In this document: piece after piece, positions 19,220 to 30,200 of the stretch
How the letters are laid out: every line of letters starts with the position of its first letter
Position numbering within the stretch: the first letter of the stretch is position 1
Assembly (NCBI GenBank): GCA_946402275.1
Contig: CAMIVY010000003.1
Span: forward strand, 1 to 64,000
Direction of reading: 5' to 3'
DNA: 64,000 bases
DNA from: an uncultured Prevotella sp.
Lineage (GTDB): Bacteria > Bacteroidota > Bacteroidia > Bacteroidales > Bacteroidaceae
The notes under the pieces: generated by a model
Told to the model about the DNA's origin: nothing
Database searches by the model: none
Seen by the model: only the letters and a program-made list of their open reading frames with translations
Position numbers and translations under genes: made by a program

Positions 19220-19414
19220 ATGGAAGAAAATCTGAAATACGAAGAGGCAATGGCCCAGTTGGAAGGCATTGTCCGTAAGATGGAGTCCAACGAGTTGAAT
19301 ATAGACGAAATCGCTGCACAGCTGAAAGCTGCACAGCATTTAATCAAGTTCTGTAAAGACAAATTGTCAAAGACAGAAGCCGAGTTATCAAAGATACAGA
19401 CAGAAGGAGAGTGA
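19220..19414 (+). CDS. xseB: Exodeoxyribonuclease VII small subunit
   Basis: A 64-aa helical protein with the family start (YEEAMAQLEGIVRKMESNEL), which forms the coiled-coil partner of XseA. Length is typical (60-80). It directly follows xseA, confirming the assignment of both. A weak GACC/GGTC stem with a short T-run follows the stop. Confidence 0.92.
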   Translation: MEENLKYEEAMAQLEGIVRKMESNELNIDEIAAQLKAAQHLIKFCKDKLSKTEAELSKIQTEGE

Positions 19415-19489
19415 CCGAGTTTTAGGTCTTTTATCGTTCAAGATTCTGCTATAATAACCATTCATTTTGGCATTATTTCAACGATTTTC

Positions 19490-19520
19490 TTGCTCAAACG
19501 CAAGATTTTGATTACTTTTG
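19490..19520 (+). promoter_or_regulatory. Promoter of ilvE-trmB
   Basis: TTG at 19490-19492 and TACTTTTG at 19513-19520 with a 20-base spacer; the ilvE ATG is 41 bases further on. Confidence 0.6.
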
Positions 19521-19560
19521 CGGCGGAAAAGAAAATAAAGAACATAAAAACATAAGCATT

Positions 19561-20583
19561 ATGAAGAACTTAGACTGGGGAAACCTTTCGTTCGGTTACA
19601 TGAAAACCGACTACAACGTACGCTGTTACTATCGTGACGGCAAGTGGGGTGAGATTGAAGTATGCTCCGACGAGTATCTGAACCTTCACATGGCAGCAAC
19701 CTGCCTTCACTATGGCCAGGAAGCCTTTGAAGGCCTGAAAGCCTATCGTTGTAAGGACGGCAAGGTGCGCGTGTTCCGTGTGAAAGACAATGCCGAGCGC
19801 CTGCAGTCAACTTGTCGCGGCATCCTGATGCCCGAGCTGCCCACCGATTTATTTGTAGAGATGGTCAAGAAGGTTGTTCGATTGAATCAGGAATGGATAC
19901 CCACTTATGAGAGCGGTGCTACACTTTACATCCGCCCTTTGCTCATCGGTACATCAGCACAGGTTGGTGTACATCCTGCCAAGGAATATTGCTTCCTGAT
20001 TTTCGTCACCCCTGTAGGTCCCTACTTCAAGGGAGGTTTCTCTACCAATCCTTATGTCATCATCCGTGAGTATGACCGTTCTGCCCCTCTTGGAACAGGT
20101 AAGTACAAGGTAGGTGGCAACTATGCAGCCTCTCTGTTTGCCAACAATCTGGCTCACGAAAAGGGATATGCCTGTGAGTTCTACCTGGACGCAAAAGAAA
20201 AGAAATACATCGACGAATGTGGTGCTGCCAACTTCTTCGGTATCAAGGACAACACCTACGTCACGCCAAAATCCACCTCAATCCTTCCCTCAATCACCAA
20301 CAAGAGTCTGATGCAGGTTGCAGAAGACCTGGGCATGAAAGTGGAACGCCGTCCTATTCCCGAAGAGGAGCTCGAAACCTTCGAGGAGGCCGGTGCTTGC
20401 GGCACAGCAGCAGTGATATCGCCCATTTCATATATTGACGACTTAGAGAACGGCAAGCGCTATACCTTCTCTAAGGATGGACAGCCCGGTCCTATATCCA
20501 AGAAGCTATACGACACCCTTCGCGGTATCCAGTATGGTGAAATTGAGGACAAGCACGGCTGGACAACGGTAGTCATTGAGTAA
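19561..20583 (+). CDS. ilvE: Branched-chain amino acid aminotransferase
   Basis: A 340-aa fold-type IV PLP aminotransferase of the BCAT2-like subgroup. The PLP lysine is in KYKVGGNYAAS (Lys183); other family stretches are LHYGQEAFEGLKAYR and ECGAANFFGIKDN. It interconverts leucine, isoleucine and valine with their 2-oxoacids in the cytoplasm. It has its own promoter and is followed after 17 bases by trmB. Confidence 0.94.
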   Translation: MKNLDWGNLSFGYMKTDYNVRCYYRDGKWGEIEVCSDEYLNLHMAATCLHYGQEAFEGLKAYRCKDGKVRVFRVKDNAERLQSTCRGILMPELPTDLFVEMVKKVVRLNQEWIPTYESGATLYIRPLLIGTSAQVGVHPAKEYCFLIFVTPVGPYFKGGFSTNPYVIIREYDRSAPLGTGKYKVGGNYAASLFANNLAHEKGYACEFYLDAKEKKYIDECGAANFFGIKDNTYVTPKSTSILPSITNKSLMQVAEDLGMKVERRPIPEEELETFEEAGACGTAAVISPISYIDDLENGKRYTFSKDGQPGPISKKLYDTLRGIQYGEIEDKHGWTTVVIE

Positions 20584-20600
20584 TTAACAATTAATCGTCA

Positions 20601-21371
20601 ATGGGAAAAGGTAAGTTGGCGAAATTCGCCGATATGGAGACTTACGAGAATGTGTTCCAATACCCTTATTCGGTAGTGGAACACGTACCTTTTGAGATGC
20701 AGGGGCACTGGCATGAGCAGTACTTTCACAACAATAACCCCATCGTGTTGGAATTAGGCTGTGGCAAGGGTGAATATACGGTGGGACTCGCCAAGCTATA
20801 CCCCAATATGAACTTCATAGGCGTTGATATCAAAGGAGCCCGAATGTGGACAGGCGCCACCCAGGCCCTGGAAGAGGGACTGAAGAACGTAGCTTTTCTG
20901 CGCACAAATATTGAGATTATCGACCGTTTCTTCTCCTCAGGCGAGGTCAACGAGATATGGCTCACCTTCTCTGACCCCCAGATGAAAAACCCACGTAAAC
21001 GTCTTTCCTCTACATGGTTCCTGGAACGCTATCGGAAATTCCTCTGCGATGGTGGCTTCATTCATCTGAAAACCGACTCCAATTTCCTTTTTACCTATAC
21101 CACATACCTTGTGGAGAAGAACAAGCTGCCTCTAGTTGTCAAGACCACCGACCTCTATCAAGAGTCGGAAAACAATTCGTCGCTCAAAGAGGCTGCCGCC
21201 ATCCAGACCTACTACGAATCGATGTGGATAGAACGTGGACTGAACATCAAGTACATGAAGTTCAGCCTGCCTCATAGTGGCGAACTCTTAGAGCCCGATG
21301 TTGAGATAGAGCTTGACGACTATCGCTCTTATCATCGCGACAAACGGAGTTCAAAAGACAAAGCGAAATAA
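20601..21371 (+). CDS. trmB: tRNA (guanine-N7)-methyltransferase
   Basis: A 256-aa SAM-dependent enzyme. Motif I is [16 protein letters not shown], followed by the acidic [12 protein letters not shown]. The catalytic-loop region reads [13 protein letters not shown], the Bacteroidota variant of the PDPW-KKRH motif. It methylates G46 in the variable loop of tRNAs. Length is normal. It ends 10 bases before the convergent PBP4-type gene, with no clear terminator between. Confidence 0.93.
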   Translation: MGKGKLAKFADMETYENVFQYPYSVVEHVPFEMQGHWHEQYFHNNNPIVLELGCGKGEYTVGLAKLYPNMNFIGVDIKGARMWTGATQALEEGLKNVAFLRTNIEIIDRFFSSGEVNEIWLTFSDPQMKNPRKRLSSTWFLERYRKFLCDGGFIHLKTDSNFLFTYTTYLVEKNKLPLVVKTTDLYQESENNSSLKEAAAIQTYYESMWIERGLNIKYMKFSLPHSGELLEPDVEIELDDYRSYHRDKRSSKDKAK

Positions 21372-21381
21372 GAAAAGACCC

Positions 21382-22539
21382 TTATTCGCAGAGAGCAACA
21401 CAGACGCGGTCCTGGAAAGATTTCCCGTCGGCTCCCCGCAAAACGCCCTGGTTGATAATAGAAAAGCAAAGCTGATGACCGTTGGCTGCAGTGCAGTAGC
21501 CAGCAAGAGATGAGATGCCAGTAAGAGTTCCCGTCTTAGCGCGTACATTACCTTGTGCAACAGTTCCGCGCATACGCTTTTCGAGCGTTCCGTCAACCCC
21601 GGCAATAGGTAGAGAAGGCGCCAGATGTTCATAGATGGCCGTATTTCGCCATGCATAACGCAGCAACATCGTTTCCAATTCGGCACTAACATAGTTATAG
21701 AGCGAGAGACCTGAACCGTCAGCAATTCGATAGGATTTGCTGCCAAGTCCGATACGTCGGATGAGCTGACGGACAATAGTACTGGCATCTGTTGCTTTGC
21801 AAAACGGTTTTCCTGTTGATGCTGCAATTTGGTAGAACACGGCCTCAGCAAAGAAATTGTCGCTCTTCTTCATCATACGCTCCAAGACCTTGTCGATAGG
21901 ATGGAAACAAGGACAGATGAGACGGGCATTGGCAGGACAAACAGCCTCTCCTATAGTGACATTCTGAAGCACAATACCAATATTCTGGAGTTCGCGCATA
22001 AGGCAGTCGGTAAACGTATCCTGGCGGCCTATGGAAAGAGGGGTTAGACGAGGGTTGTCATCGTCCCAGCACCACCCTTCACCCCACTCGACAGGCTCTT
22101 TCATCGAGATATCGGCATAAATGTGTCCACGAAGCGTATCGACGCCCATTTCATAGAGGCGTGCCACCATGTCCTTCACGTCATTGACGCTGACCATAGG
22201 GTCAAAGCCCCCTACGCAATACAGGTTGCCCGTCAGTTTCCCCTTTCGGATATTACCCGTATAGCATAATCGTGTGCAAAACATATAATCGCCCCCAAGA
22301 CGGTCGAGAGCCGTAATGGCTGTGATGACCTTCATGGTAGAGGCAGGGCGCATGAGTTGGCGCTCATGAAACTGGAAAAGAGGCTGGTCGGCTGTTAGAT
22401 CATATACCATCAGCCCTATCTGAGTGGTTTCAAACAAAGGGTCACACAACAAGGAATCAAGTTTCTGGCGCAGGTTGTCTTGCGCAAAACCAGCTGTAAA
22501 GCAGCAGCCCCAAAGTAGGAAAAAAAGATATTTCTTCAT
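21382..22539 (-). CDS. dacB: PBP4-type D-alanyl-D-alanine carboxypeptidase/endopeptidase (DacB family)
   Basis: A 385-aa exported penicillin-binding protein. The signal peptide ends near AGFAQ (residue 20). The three active-site motifs are present: S67TMK (SxxK), SDN (near 235) and KTG (in RAKTGTLTG, near 344). It would trim or cleave peptidoglycan peptides in the periplasm. It is about 90 residues shorter than E. coli PBP4, mainly in the insertion between SxxK and SxN. The ATG at 22539 starts the signal peptide; an upstream start at 22551 lies in the promoter. Confidence 0.88.
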   Translation of the reverse strand: MKKYLFFLLWGCCFTAGFAQDNLRQKLDSLLCDPLFETTQIGLMVYDLTADQPLFQFHERQLMRPASTMKVITAITALDRLGGDYMFCTRLCYTGNIRKGKLTGNLYCVGGFDPMVSVNDVKDMVARLYEMGVDTLRGHIYADISMKEPVEWGEGWCWDDDNPRLTPLSIGRQDTFTDCLMRELQNIGIVLQNVTIGEAVCPANARLICPCFHPIDKVLERMMKKSDNFFAEAVFYQIAASTGKPFCKATDASTIVRQLIRRIGLGSKSYRIADGSGLSLYNYVSAELETMLLRYAWRNTAIYEHLAPSLPIAGVDGTLEKRMRGTVAQGNVRAKTGTLTGISSLAGYCTAANGHQLCFSIINQGVLRGADGKSFQDRVCVALCE

Positions 22540-22544
22540 AATCG

Positions 22545-22579
22545 TTGGCAAATATACAAATAAATTTGTACCTTTGCAA
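22545..22579. promoter_or_regulatory. Face-to-face overlapping promoters of nadB and dacB
   Basis: For nadB (plus): TTG 22545-22547, TACCTTTG 22569-22576, 21-base spacer. For dacB (minus): TTG 22579-22577, TATATTTG 22556-22549, 20-base spacer. The two promoters occupy the same 35 bases, so they cannot both be bound by polymerase at once. Confidence 0.6.
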
Positions 22580-22598
22580 CGAAATTAAAGAAAAAAGG

Positions 22599-24185
22599 AT
22601 GGTTTACAAGTACGATTTTCTCATTATCGGCGCTGGTGTTGCTGGCATGAGTTATGCCTTGAAAGTGGCCCAGGCCAAAAAAGGCAAGATTTGCATGATT
22701 TGCAAGACTTCGCTTGACGAGGCTAACACGTCGTTTGCCCAGGGTGGCATAGCCTCAGTGACCAACTTGGAAGTAGATAACTTCGACAAACACATTGAGG
22801 ACACCATGATAGCCGGCGACTATATTAGTGACCGCCAGGCTGTAGAGCAGGTGGTACGCATGGCTCCCGCTCAGATTAAGGAACTTGTGAAGTGGGGTGT
22901 TAACTTCGACAAGAAGGAGAATGGTGACTTTGACCTTCATCGAGAGGGTGGACACTCTGAATTCCGCATACTACACCATGCTGACGACACAGGTGCCGAG
23001 ATTCAGCGCGGACTGATGGAGGCCGTTCGCAGCAATCCGGACATTGACGTGAAGGAGCATCACTTTGCTGTGGAAATCATCACCCAGCACCACCTGGGCG
23101 TCAGGGTTACACGCCGCTCGCCCAACATACAGTGCTACGGAGCCTATGTGCTGAACGAGCACGAGAAAGTGGACACCTATCTGGCCAAGGTCACCGTAAT
23201 ATGCACGGGCGGCTGCGGTGCGGTCTATCTGACCACGTCGAACCCCGTCATTGCCACAGGCGATGGTATTGCAATGGTCTATAGAGCCAAGGGGACAGTG
23301 GCCGACATGGAGTTTGTGCAATTCCATCCCACCGTACTGCATAATCCCAACGAGACACATCCCGCCTACCTCATCACCGAGGCCATGCGCGGCTATGGCG
23401 GTGTGCTGAAATTGCCCAATGGCGAGACCTTTATGGAGAAATACGACGACCGTCTCAGCCTGGCGCCTCGCGACATCGTGGCAAGAGCTATCGACAAGGA
23501 GATGAAGATACACGGCATCGACCACGTCTGTCTGGACGTTACCCACAAGGATGCGGAGGAGACGCGCCACCACTTCCCCAACATATACCAGAAGTGCCTG
23601 TCTATGGGTATCGACATCACCACCGACTATATTCCCGTAAGACCAGCCGCCCACTATATGTGCGGTGGCATCAAGGTCGATTTGAACGGACAGTCAAGCA
23701 TTCAAAGGCTGTATGCGCTGGGCGAATGCTCATGCACAGGCCTGCATGGTGGCAACCGCCTGGCTTCCAACTCGCTGATAGAAGCCGTGGTCTATGCCGA
23801 CACCGCTGCCAAGCATTCACTGGAACATATAGACTTGTATGATTTCAACGAAAAGGTACCAGAATGGAACGACGAGGGCACGATGACCAACGAGGAGAAG
23901 GTGCTTATCACCCAGTCTGTGAAAGAAGTAAACCAGATTATGTCGAACTATGTGGGCATTGTACGCTCTGACCTCCGCTTGCACCGTGCGTGGGACCGTC
24001 TGGACATGCTCTACGAGGAGACCGAGCGCCTGTTCAAACGCGTGAAGGCCAGCCGCGACATCTGCGAGCTGCGAAACATGATAAACGTAGGCTACCTGAT
24101 AACCCGATGGGCTTTGGAGCGCAAGGAGTGCCGCGGACTGCACTTCACAACGGACTATCCGCAGCATGCGTATGACAAAAAATAG
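22599..24185 (+). CDS. nadB: L-aspartate oxidase
   Basis: This 528-aa flavoprotein has the dinucleotide fold FLIIGAGVAGMSYA, then NTSFAQGGIASV, the substrate-domain ITEAMRGYGG, and RPAAHYMCGGIKVDLNG followed by GLHGGNRLASNSL. It oxidises aspartate to iminoaspartate, the first step of de novo NAD synthesis with NadA. nadA/nadC are not adjacent. The ATG at 22599 follows AAAAAAGG; the longer in-frame ORF from 22545 starts in the promoter. Confidence 0.95.
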   Translation: MVYKYDFLIIGAGVAGMSYALKVAQAKKGKICMICKTSLDEANTSFAQGGIASVTNLEVDNFDKHIEDTMIAGDYISDRQAVEQVVRMAPAQIKELVKWGVNFDKKENGDFDLHREGGHSEFRILHHADDTGAEIQRGLMEAVRSNPDIDVKEHHFAVEIITQHHLGVRVTRRSPNIQCYGAYVLNEHEKVDTYLAKVTVICTGGCGAVYLTTSNPVIATGDGIAMVYRAKGTVADMEFVQFHPTVLHNPNETHPAYLITEAMRGYGGVLKLPNGETFMEKYDDRLSLAPRDIVARAIDKEMKIHGIDHVCLDVTHKDAEETRHHFPNIYQKCLSMGIDITTDYIPVRPAAHYMCGGIKVDLNGQSSIQRLYALGECSCTGLHGGNRLASNSLIEAVVYADTAAKHSLEHIDLYDFNEKVPEWNDEGTMTNEEKVLITQSVKEVNQIMSNYVGIVRSDLRLHRAWDRLDMLYEETERLFKRVKASRDICELRNMINVGYLITRWALERKECRGLHFTTDYPQHAYDKK

Positions 24186-24208
24186 CGTGACGAGTGGTTT
24201 TTATTTTT

Positions 24209-24248
24209 AAAAGTGGCTAATCCCAATCGGTTTTAGCCACTTTTTTTA
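24209..24248. terminator. Bidirectional terminator between nadB and sprA
   Basis: AAAAGTGGCTAA and TTAGCCACTTTT form a 12-bp perfect stem with a T-run on both strands (A-run at the left arm), between two convergent genes. Confidence 0.85.
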
Positions 24249-24257
24249 AAAAACGGC

Positions 24258-27200
24258 CTATCGCGTCAGCGAGAACTTGAGCGAAAGTCCAAAGTCGTGC
24301 GTCGTAGTAGGATAACTGCTGGCAGAAAGCAGAGGGGTGTTCGTCTGGCGCTCATAGTAAGCAGAAAGCGTCATGAGGCGCGACAACGTATAATCGGCCA
24401 TGAACGACAACTTAAAGGCAGAATTGCCGCTACTTGCCGACGATGTCCGTGAAGCAATATCACGCGTGATGGCAGCCTGGTCGCGCAACGAAAGGTCCAG
24501 GCGGAGGTTTAAGTCGTGGTTGATGCCCGACCGGCGGTTATTGCCCGCCTGGTTATTTGTATTTGTCTGGCTGGATTTCCTGGAACCGCTCTGCGCCCTC
24601 TTGATTTTTCGCGTAGTGCCGGCGCCAAACAGGCGGAAGTCTGAAATCTTATAGCCCAGTCCGATGACAATATCATTGGAGCGCGACTCGTTAATCTGCA
24701 CACTCGTCATAGAAAGGTTAAGCACACGGGTACGGCGATATTCCGCCTTCAGCGTCATGTTGTTGAGGAAGGTAACATCAACACCCAGCAAGGGCGAGAA
24801 CGACTCGTTGATGCTGACCATAGGCACGTTCCATCCCAACAGCGAGGCCGTTTCGCTACTGCTTGTATAACTGCCCAGTGCAAAAACACTCTTGTAGGAG
24901 TGATTGATATTGACAGACTTGAAATGGTCGCTGAACCAACGGAGTTTGGAAAGTCCGCTGTAACGAAGCGTCCAGTTGGGCAGCAGCTTGGTAATGGCTG
25001 GTATGAGGTCAAGGCTGCCTCCTCCGCTAAGCGTATAGGAATCGAGGAAGGCAGGTATCATCACAGCAGCACTATAGGGTCTGATGTCTGTGGTACCATA
25101 ATGCGCCATCGCCATCTCGCGGAAACGAGGCAGTGCATCACAGAAGCGATCGAAGGCTGCCGAGGGATAGCCGCTATTGGCATCGCCCATCGACTCGAAG
25201 GCTGAACTAATGGAGATGGTGGTCATGTTAAACGAACCCGTCTGTGTGGTTGGCATTCCTTCATACATATACTGAATGCTGCGCGCCTTACTCTCCATGC
25301 GCGAGGCGTTCAGGTCTATTCTAAGGTCGCGGGCGGGTTCAAGAGTCGCACGTATTTGCAAATCTGTAGTCTGGTTGGTCGTAGCTGGTGTGGCAATACT
25401 GTCTGCCATAACCAGCCAACCGTTTTCCATTGCCTTGTTGATATAGGAATCGCCGGTCAGTCCAAAGGCAAAGCCCAGTCCTGGCGCCATCACACTTCCC
25501 GTACGCTGTCCCAGCATATCACCGACGTTGGGTGTAAAACCAGGAAGGGTCATGGAATACTGGTTACGATAGGTGATGCCTATGGAGCGAACCATCATGA
25601 GCAGGCGGGCGGCACTTTGCGCTGGCTTGTACCACCACTCATTCTCCAACGGTGGCTTGGCAGTCACCGTCAGCTTGATGGTGGCCGTATCGCGGTTCTT
25701 TATCTGTATCTTATTCTGATCTATAACCTTATATTTTATAGGATACATTTGCCCGTCACGTGTTCGCGCCGTGACTATCAGGCGCTTCGACTTCTTGTTG
25801 TGGGTAATGGTAAAGGTGCTGTCCGGGCGCAATGCCAACTCCTTCTGGTAGGCATTTTTGTTCTTGGGAAGAGAGGCGTCTGCCGGATTTGCAGGCTTCT
25901 TAGGGTCATTCGCCTTGCTGTTTTTATTTGTCTTATTTGTCTTGCTGGTATTTTTACTGATGGCTTTCCGGAATCGCTCGTTTACCTTCTTGAGGAAGGG
26001 GAAGTGGTTATAGAGCGTCTCCATATTGAAATTGCCATTGATGTTCAACTGGCGATTGTTCGAAATGGTATTGCCCAGTTCCGTTCCATCGTTTAGCGCA
26101 GTGCCACGCACCCAGCTATAGGTGGCATTATAGGACGCATCGGAGGTTACCCAGTCGAAGATAGGCAACTTGTTTATGGGCAACTGATAAGAGGCCGTGA
26201 AGGTCTGGCGATAGTCGAGTGGACGTCCCCAGTGCTTGATGCTCTGCCATACGGAATCTTTCCACGCACTGTAACGGTCTGGATAGAGGTCTTTGTTGAT
26301 GGGAAGGTCACTCAGGGGCTGTTCTATCTCGGCCTGCGTTCCCGACTGGAAATTCATGTGGAGATTGCGGGTGAGGTCCCAACGCATGGAGAAGCTACGA
26401 TTCCACAAGAACTGGGAATTAAAGGTGATAGGCAACTTAGCACCTCCCAAATCTGCCATATTGCGCTCTTGCAATTCACTATACACGCGGTTCATCTCCG
26501 AATTGAAGGTAATACTCTGTGGCAACCAGTTCAGCGCTAATGCCTTGGGCAGATCCATCCATTTCGACTTGCTCTTTGTCTTTTTAAAGGGTTCCCAGGG
26601 CTTATACACAGGGCTATAGCTATAGTTCAGCATACCGCGCCAGTGGTCTTCCTTTTCATAGACCGTCGTCTCACCGGAAGTATGACGATGAGAATGACTA
26701 TAGGAGAATGTGAAGTTGGCTGGGTCGTATGGCATGGGGTGGCGCTTGGTCTTGATGCCAAAGCGCACGTTGCTGAGCGAGAAATTGGTATTTGTCGTTT
26801 TCAAAACCACAATACTCTCTATCGAGTCACGCTCGTGAGCGTTCATGGCTTCCAGGGCGTCGTCCAGTTCCATATCAGTATCCAGCGGATTATACTTCGG
26901 ACGCGTTTCCTCTTTCGTGACGGAATAGTAAAGGGGTGCCGTCACGTTCATCTTGTCTGGGAAGAACTTACCCAATTCCACATTCGTGGTAAACGAGTAG
27001 GTCTTGTAATTTTCCTTGGAGCGTGCGGCAACACCGTCTTCCAGACCACCAAATCCCTCCGTGACAATCTTTCCCGTGAGGTTCACAGTGCCAACATCGG
27101 AGAGCTGGATGTCAAGGGCTCCGGATGCTGCCCAGCCGCCCTTGGTCACCACATCCATCAGTCGTAATTCGTTCACCCACACCTCGCCGGAAAGAACAGT

Positions 27201-30200
27201 ACCAGTAAGATTGCGCACACCAATCATCATGGTCTTCACCTCGCCCAACGAGGGATTACCCATTATGCTGACCTTATTATTGGGATGATCTGGGTCGTAG
27301 TCTGAGAAAAGCATCGTGTAACTGCTTGTTCCCAACGCACGCGCCTGGTTTCTCGCCTTCTTCAACTTGGTGAAGATGCTGAGGTCAATATCCAGCATAT
27401 TAGCTTCAGGCCATACTGCACGACAGTCGTTGAGATTGTACTTGTTATAGTCACTACGGTCGGGCGTCAGTTTCAGCGGAATGACATATTCGTAGTAGTT
27501 GCTGGTATAGTCACTACCTACACGCACAAACACGGCCAACTGGTCATCAGCCAACCGGTCATCGTCAATCAGATGGTTCGCATGAACAAACATCTGCATA
27601 CGATGGTACTGTCGGAGGTCAAGGGTTGTGTTTCGATACACCGCTTTCGACTCATTGGGCGAGAGGTTCTTCGCAATCATGTTCAATGCTTGCTCGTTAG
27701 CCTCTGTCAACTGAGGCTGTGAGGGGTCTGTGACGCGTGATATGCCAGGAGGCATCACATAGTTAACAGGCTTCTTGTTGTTGTTCTCCTCAATATTGAC
27801 GGCACTCACATTAAACGTTCCGCTATTGCTGCCTGTAGTCAGCGCGTGTTCATAGACACGCCACTCTCCGCGTATCAGGTCAAGCGAGCCGAAACGCAGC
27901 ACGATAGGTTTGGTGAAATTGGTGAGGAACATACGCATGAAGCGGATGCTGGTCAAATCGACAACACCCTCTTTTCTACTATACTGCGACAATGGGATGC
28001 GGAACTGATACCACTTCACCGTCTCACGATTACCATTGCGCAACGTGACGGTAGCCTCGCGGATGTCTGTGATATAGTTATGTCCCAGCACCATATCCTC
28101 AGGGCGCACACTGACGTGATACTGCAGGTAGCGCTCATACTCGTTCAGCGTATAGTCCTGGTTGATATCCTCCACATCAGGATAGGTCTTGTAAGAGGTA
28201 TCATATCCCTCCGGCTGCTGGTCGCTGTCTGGTGAGTTTCCTTGGGGCATGTTGATGCGCTTGTATCGTTCCAAAATACTGGCTTTGCGCTCATCCAGGT
28301 CACTGCCGCGGAAATAGTGGTAGTCGTCGTTGGCAGGGTCTGAAATCCAGGCATTGCGCACACTGTCGTTGACAGTCACGTGGTTCAGGAAGTCTGCATA
28401 GGCTGGATAGGTCAGCTCCTCTTCGTCCGTCAGTCCGTTCAGTCCCACATCCTGCTTGGCTCGTGCCCCACTGGTAGTGGCAAAGGCGTAAGTCTGTGTC
28501 GCCTGGATAGGTATCTTACCCCATGCTGTTCTGGAGAAAGCACTGGTACCATCAACCGGCATACCACTCTCGTAGAACTTCTTTCCGTCGTGTAGTATAT
28601 CCTCACTGACCTCGCCAAGGTCGAAAAAAAGGTCACCGCCATATTGGGAAGCATCAGGACGGTTGTTGGTGTAAATGAAGGGGTCCAGCATCCAGAACTC
28701 GATATATTCCACATTGGCAGCCTCGAAGTCGTTGGTGTCCAACTTACGCATCATTCCACCCCAGCGGTCCTGAGGTCTGCGTAGCGTTCCGTCCATATTG
28801 ACATCCGTAGAAAGGTTATAGGGGCCACGCTCCTCTGGATAGTATGCCAAATCCAGCACGGACAGCGTATTGGTTGCTCCGCTATATGTGCTTTGGTTCC
28901 TGTTGGGATAAAGCTCATTGACATAGACTGCACGCACATAGTGATTGCTCAACTGGTCAAGGTCGCTCTTGATATGACTGGGGGTCAGACTCGAGGAGCG
29001 ATAGGTGAACAGCGGATCAATCGTGTACCACGCCAACAGGGCTCTGTTGAAGCCGCTGGTCACCGAGTCTTTATCAGCATACTCATTGAACGACTTAGGA
29101 ACACTGGAGATAACCCACGACTTAGGCTCTATGACGCTGATTCCGTTCTTGGCATTCTCAAAGTCGTCAATATACGAGGCATTGTCCTGCGTGCCGCTGG
29201 CTGTTCCTGCTATCAGATGCGCAAACTCTCCCGTGAAGGATATCCGCGAAGGCTGGGTGCAATGCAAGAAGGGCAACTTGTCTATCATACGGGTGAGCCA
29301 CTGACTCTCTGTCTTCCAGTTGACGTTCAGTCCCCACAGCGTGTTCTTCAGCGGTTCTGAACCCATAGGCACCTTCGATGTCAGAGCCTGTTCGCTGAGG
29401 TGCTGGAACGTACCTCCTATCTGGAATTCCTTGGAGAAGTCATATTCCCAGTTGAAGCCGAACATACGCTTCCGTTGCATACCATAGTCGGTATTGCTTT
29501 CCAATGATACATTCACATTGGTTCCTGCGTCAATAATGCTCTGATTGAGAATGGTAACCTCGCCTGCGGAATAATCCACGCTATAGTCAGAACCTTCTTT
29601 GAGGATGACGCCGCCCGCAGTGACAACCACAGAACCCTGTGGCACATTATAGGCTCCCAGCGAGATGACATTGGCTGAAGTGCCCTTGAACTGACCTACC
29701 AGCCGGAACTTGTTCTTATTGGTCATCTGGCGGGCTGCTGTTCGCGTGGTGTCATAGAGTTCCTCGAAGCAATATTTTGCAATACTGTCCTCTGGCAGCC
29801 CACGGCTTTTGAGGAAGTCGTGAAGCGTCTTGCCAAACGGCTCCGCAGAAGGGAAGAACACACGACCATTGGAGACGGTATATCCCTCTACGAAGTCGAA
29901 ATATCCATTAGGATTCACATGGTTGTTATCGTCCAAGCGGTCACATCCCAAGCCACGCAACAGAATGACGTCACGTGTCTTTTCCGTGGGGATATAGGTC
30001 AGATAGACTCCTGCCGTATCACTCTGATACTTGATATCCAGACGGAAGCGAGTGCGCTCAACGGTAGAAGCCAGATAATACACATTCTTCATCATCAAGT
30101 CCCAGTTTGCCTGATGAGGACTGTTACTCGTATTCTTCAGTGCCTTGACGAAAAGGGCCTCATTCACATTATCGTTATGGTCGGAAGCAAACTCACCCAC

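Noticed and set aside
19413..19430. GACC/GGTC hairpin after xseB as a terminator
   Set aside because: Only 4 bp of stem and a broken T-run; too weak to list as a feature.
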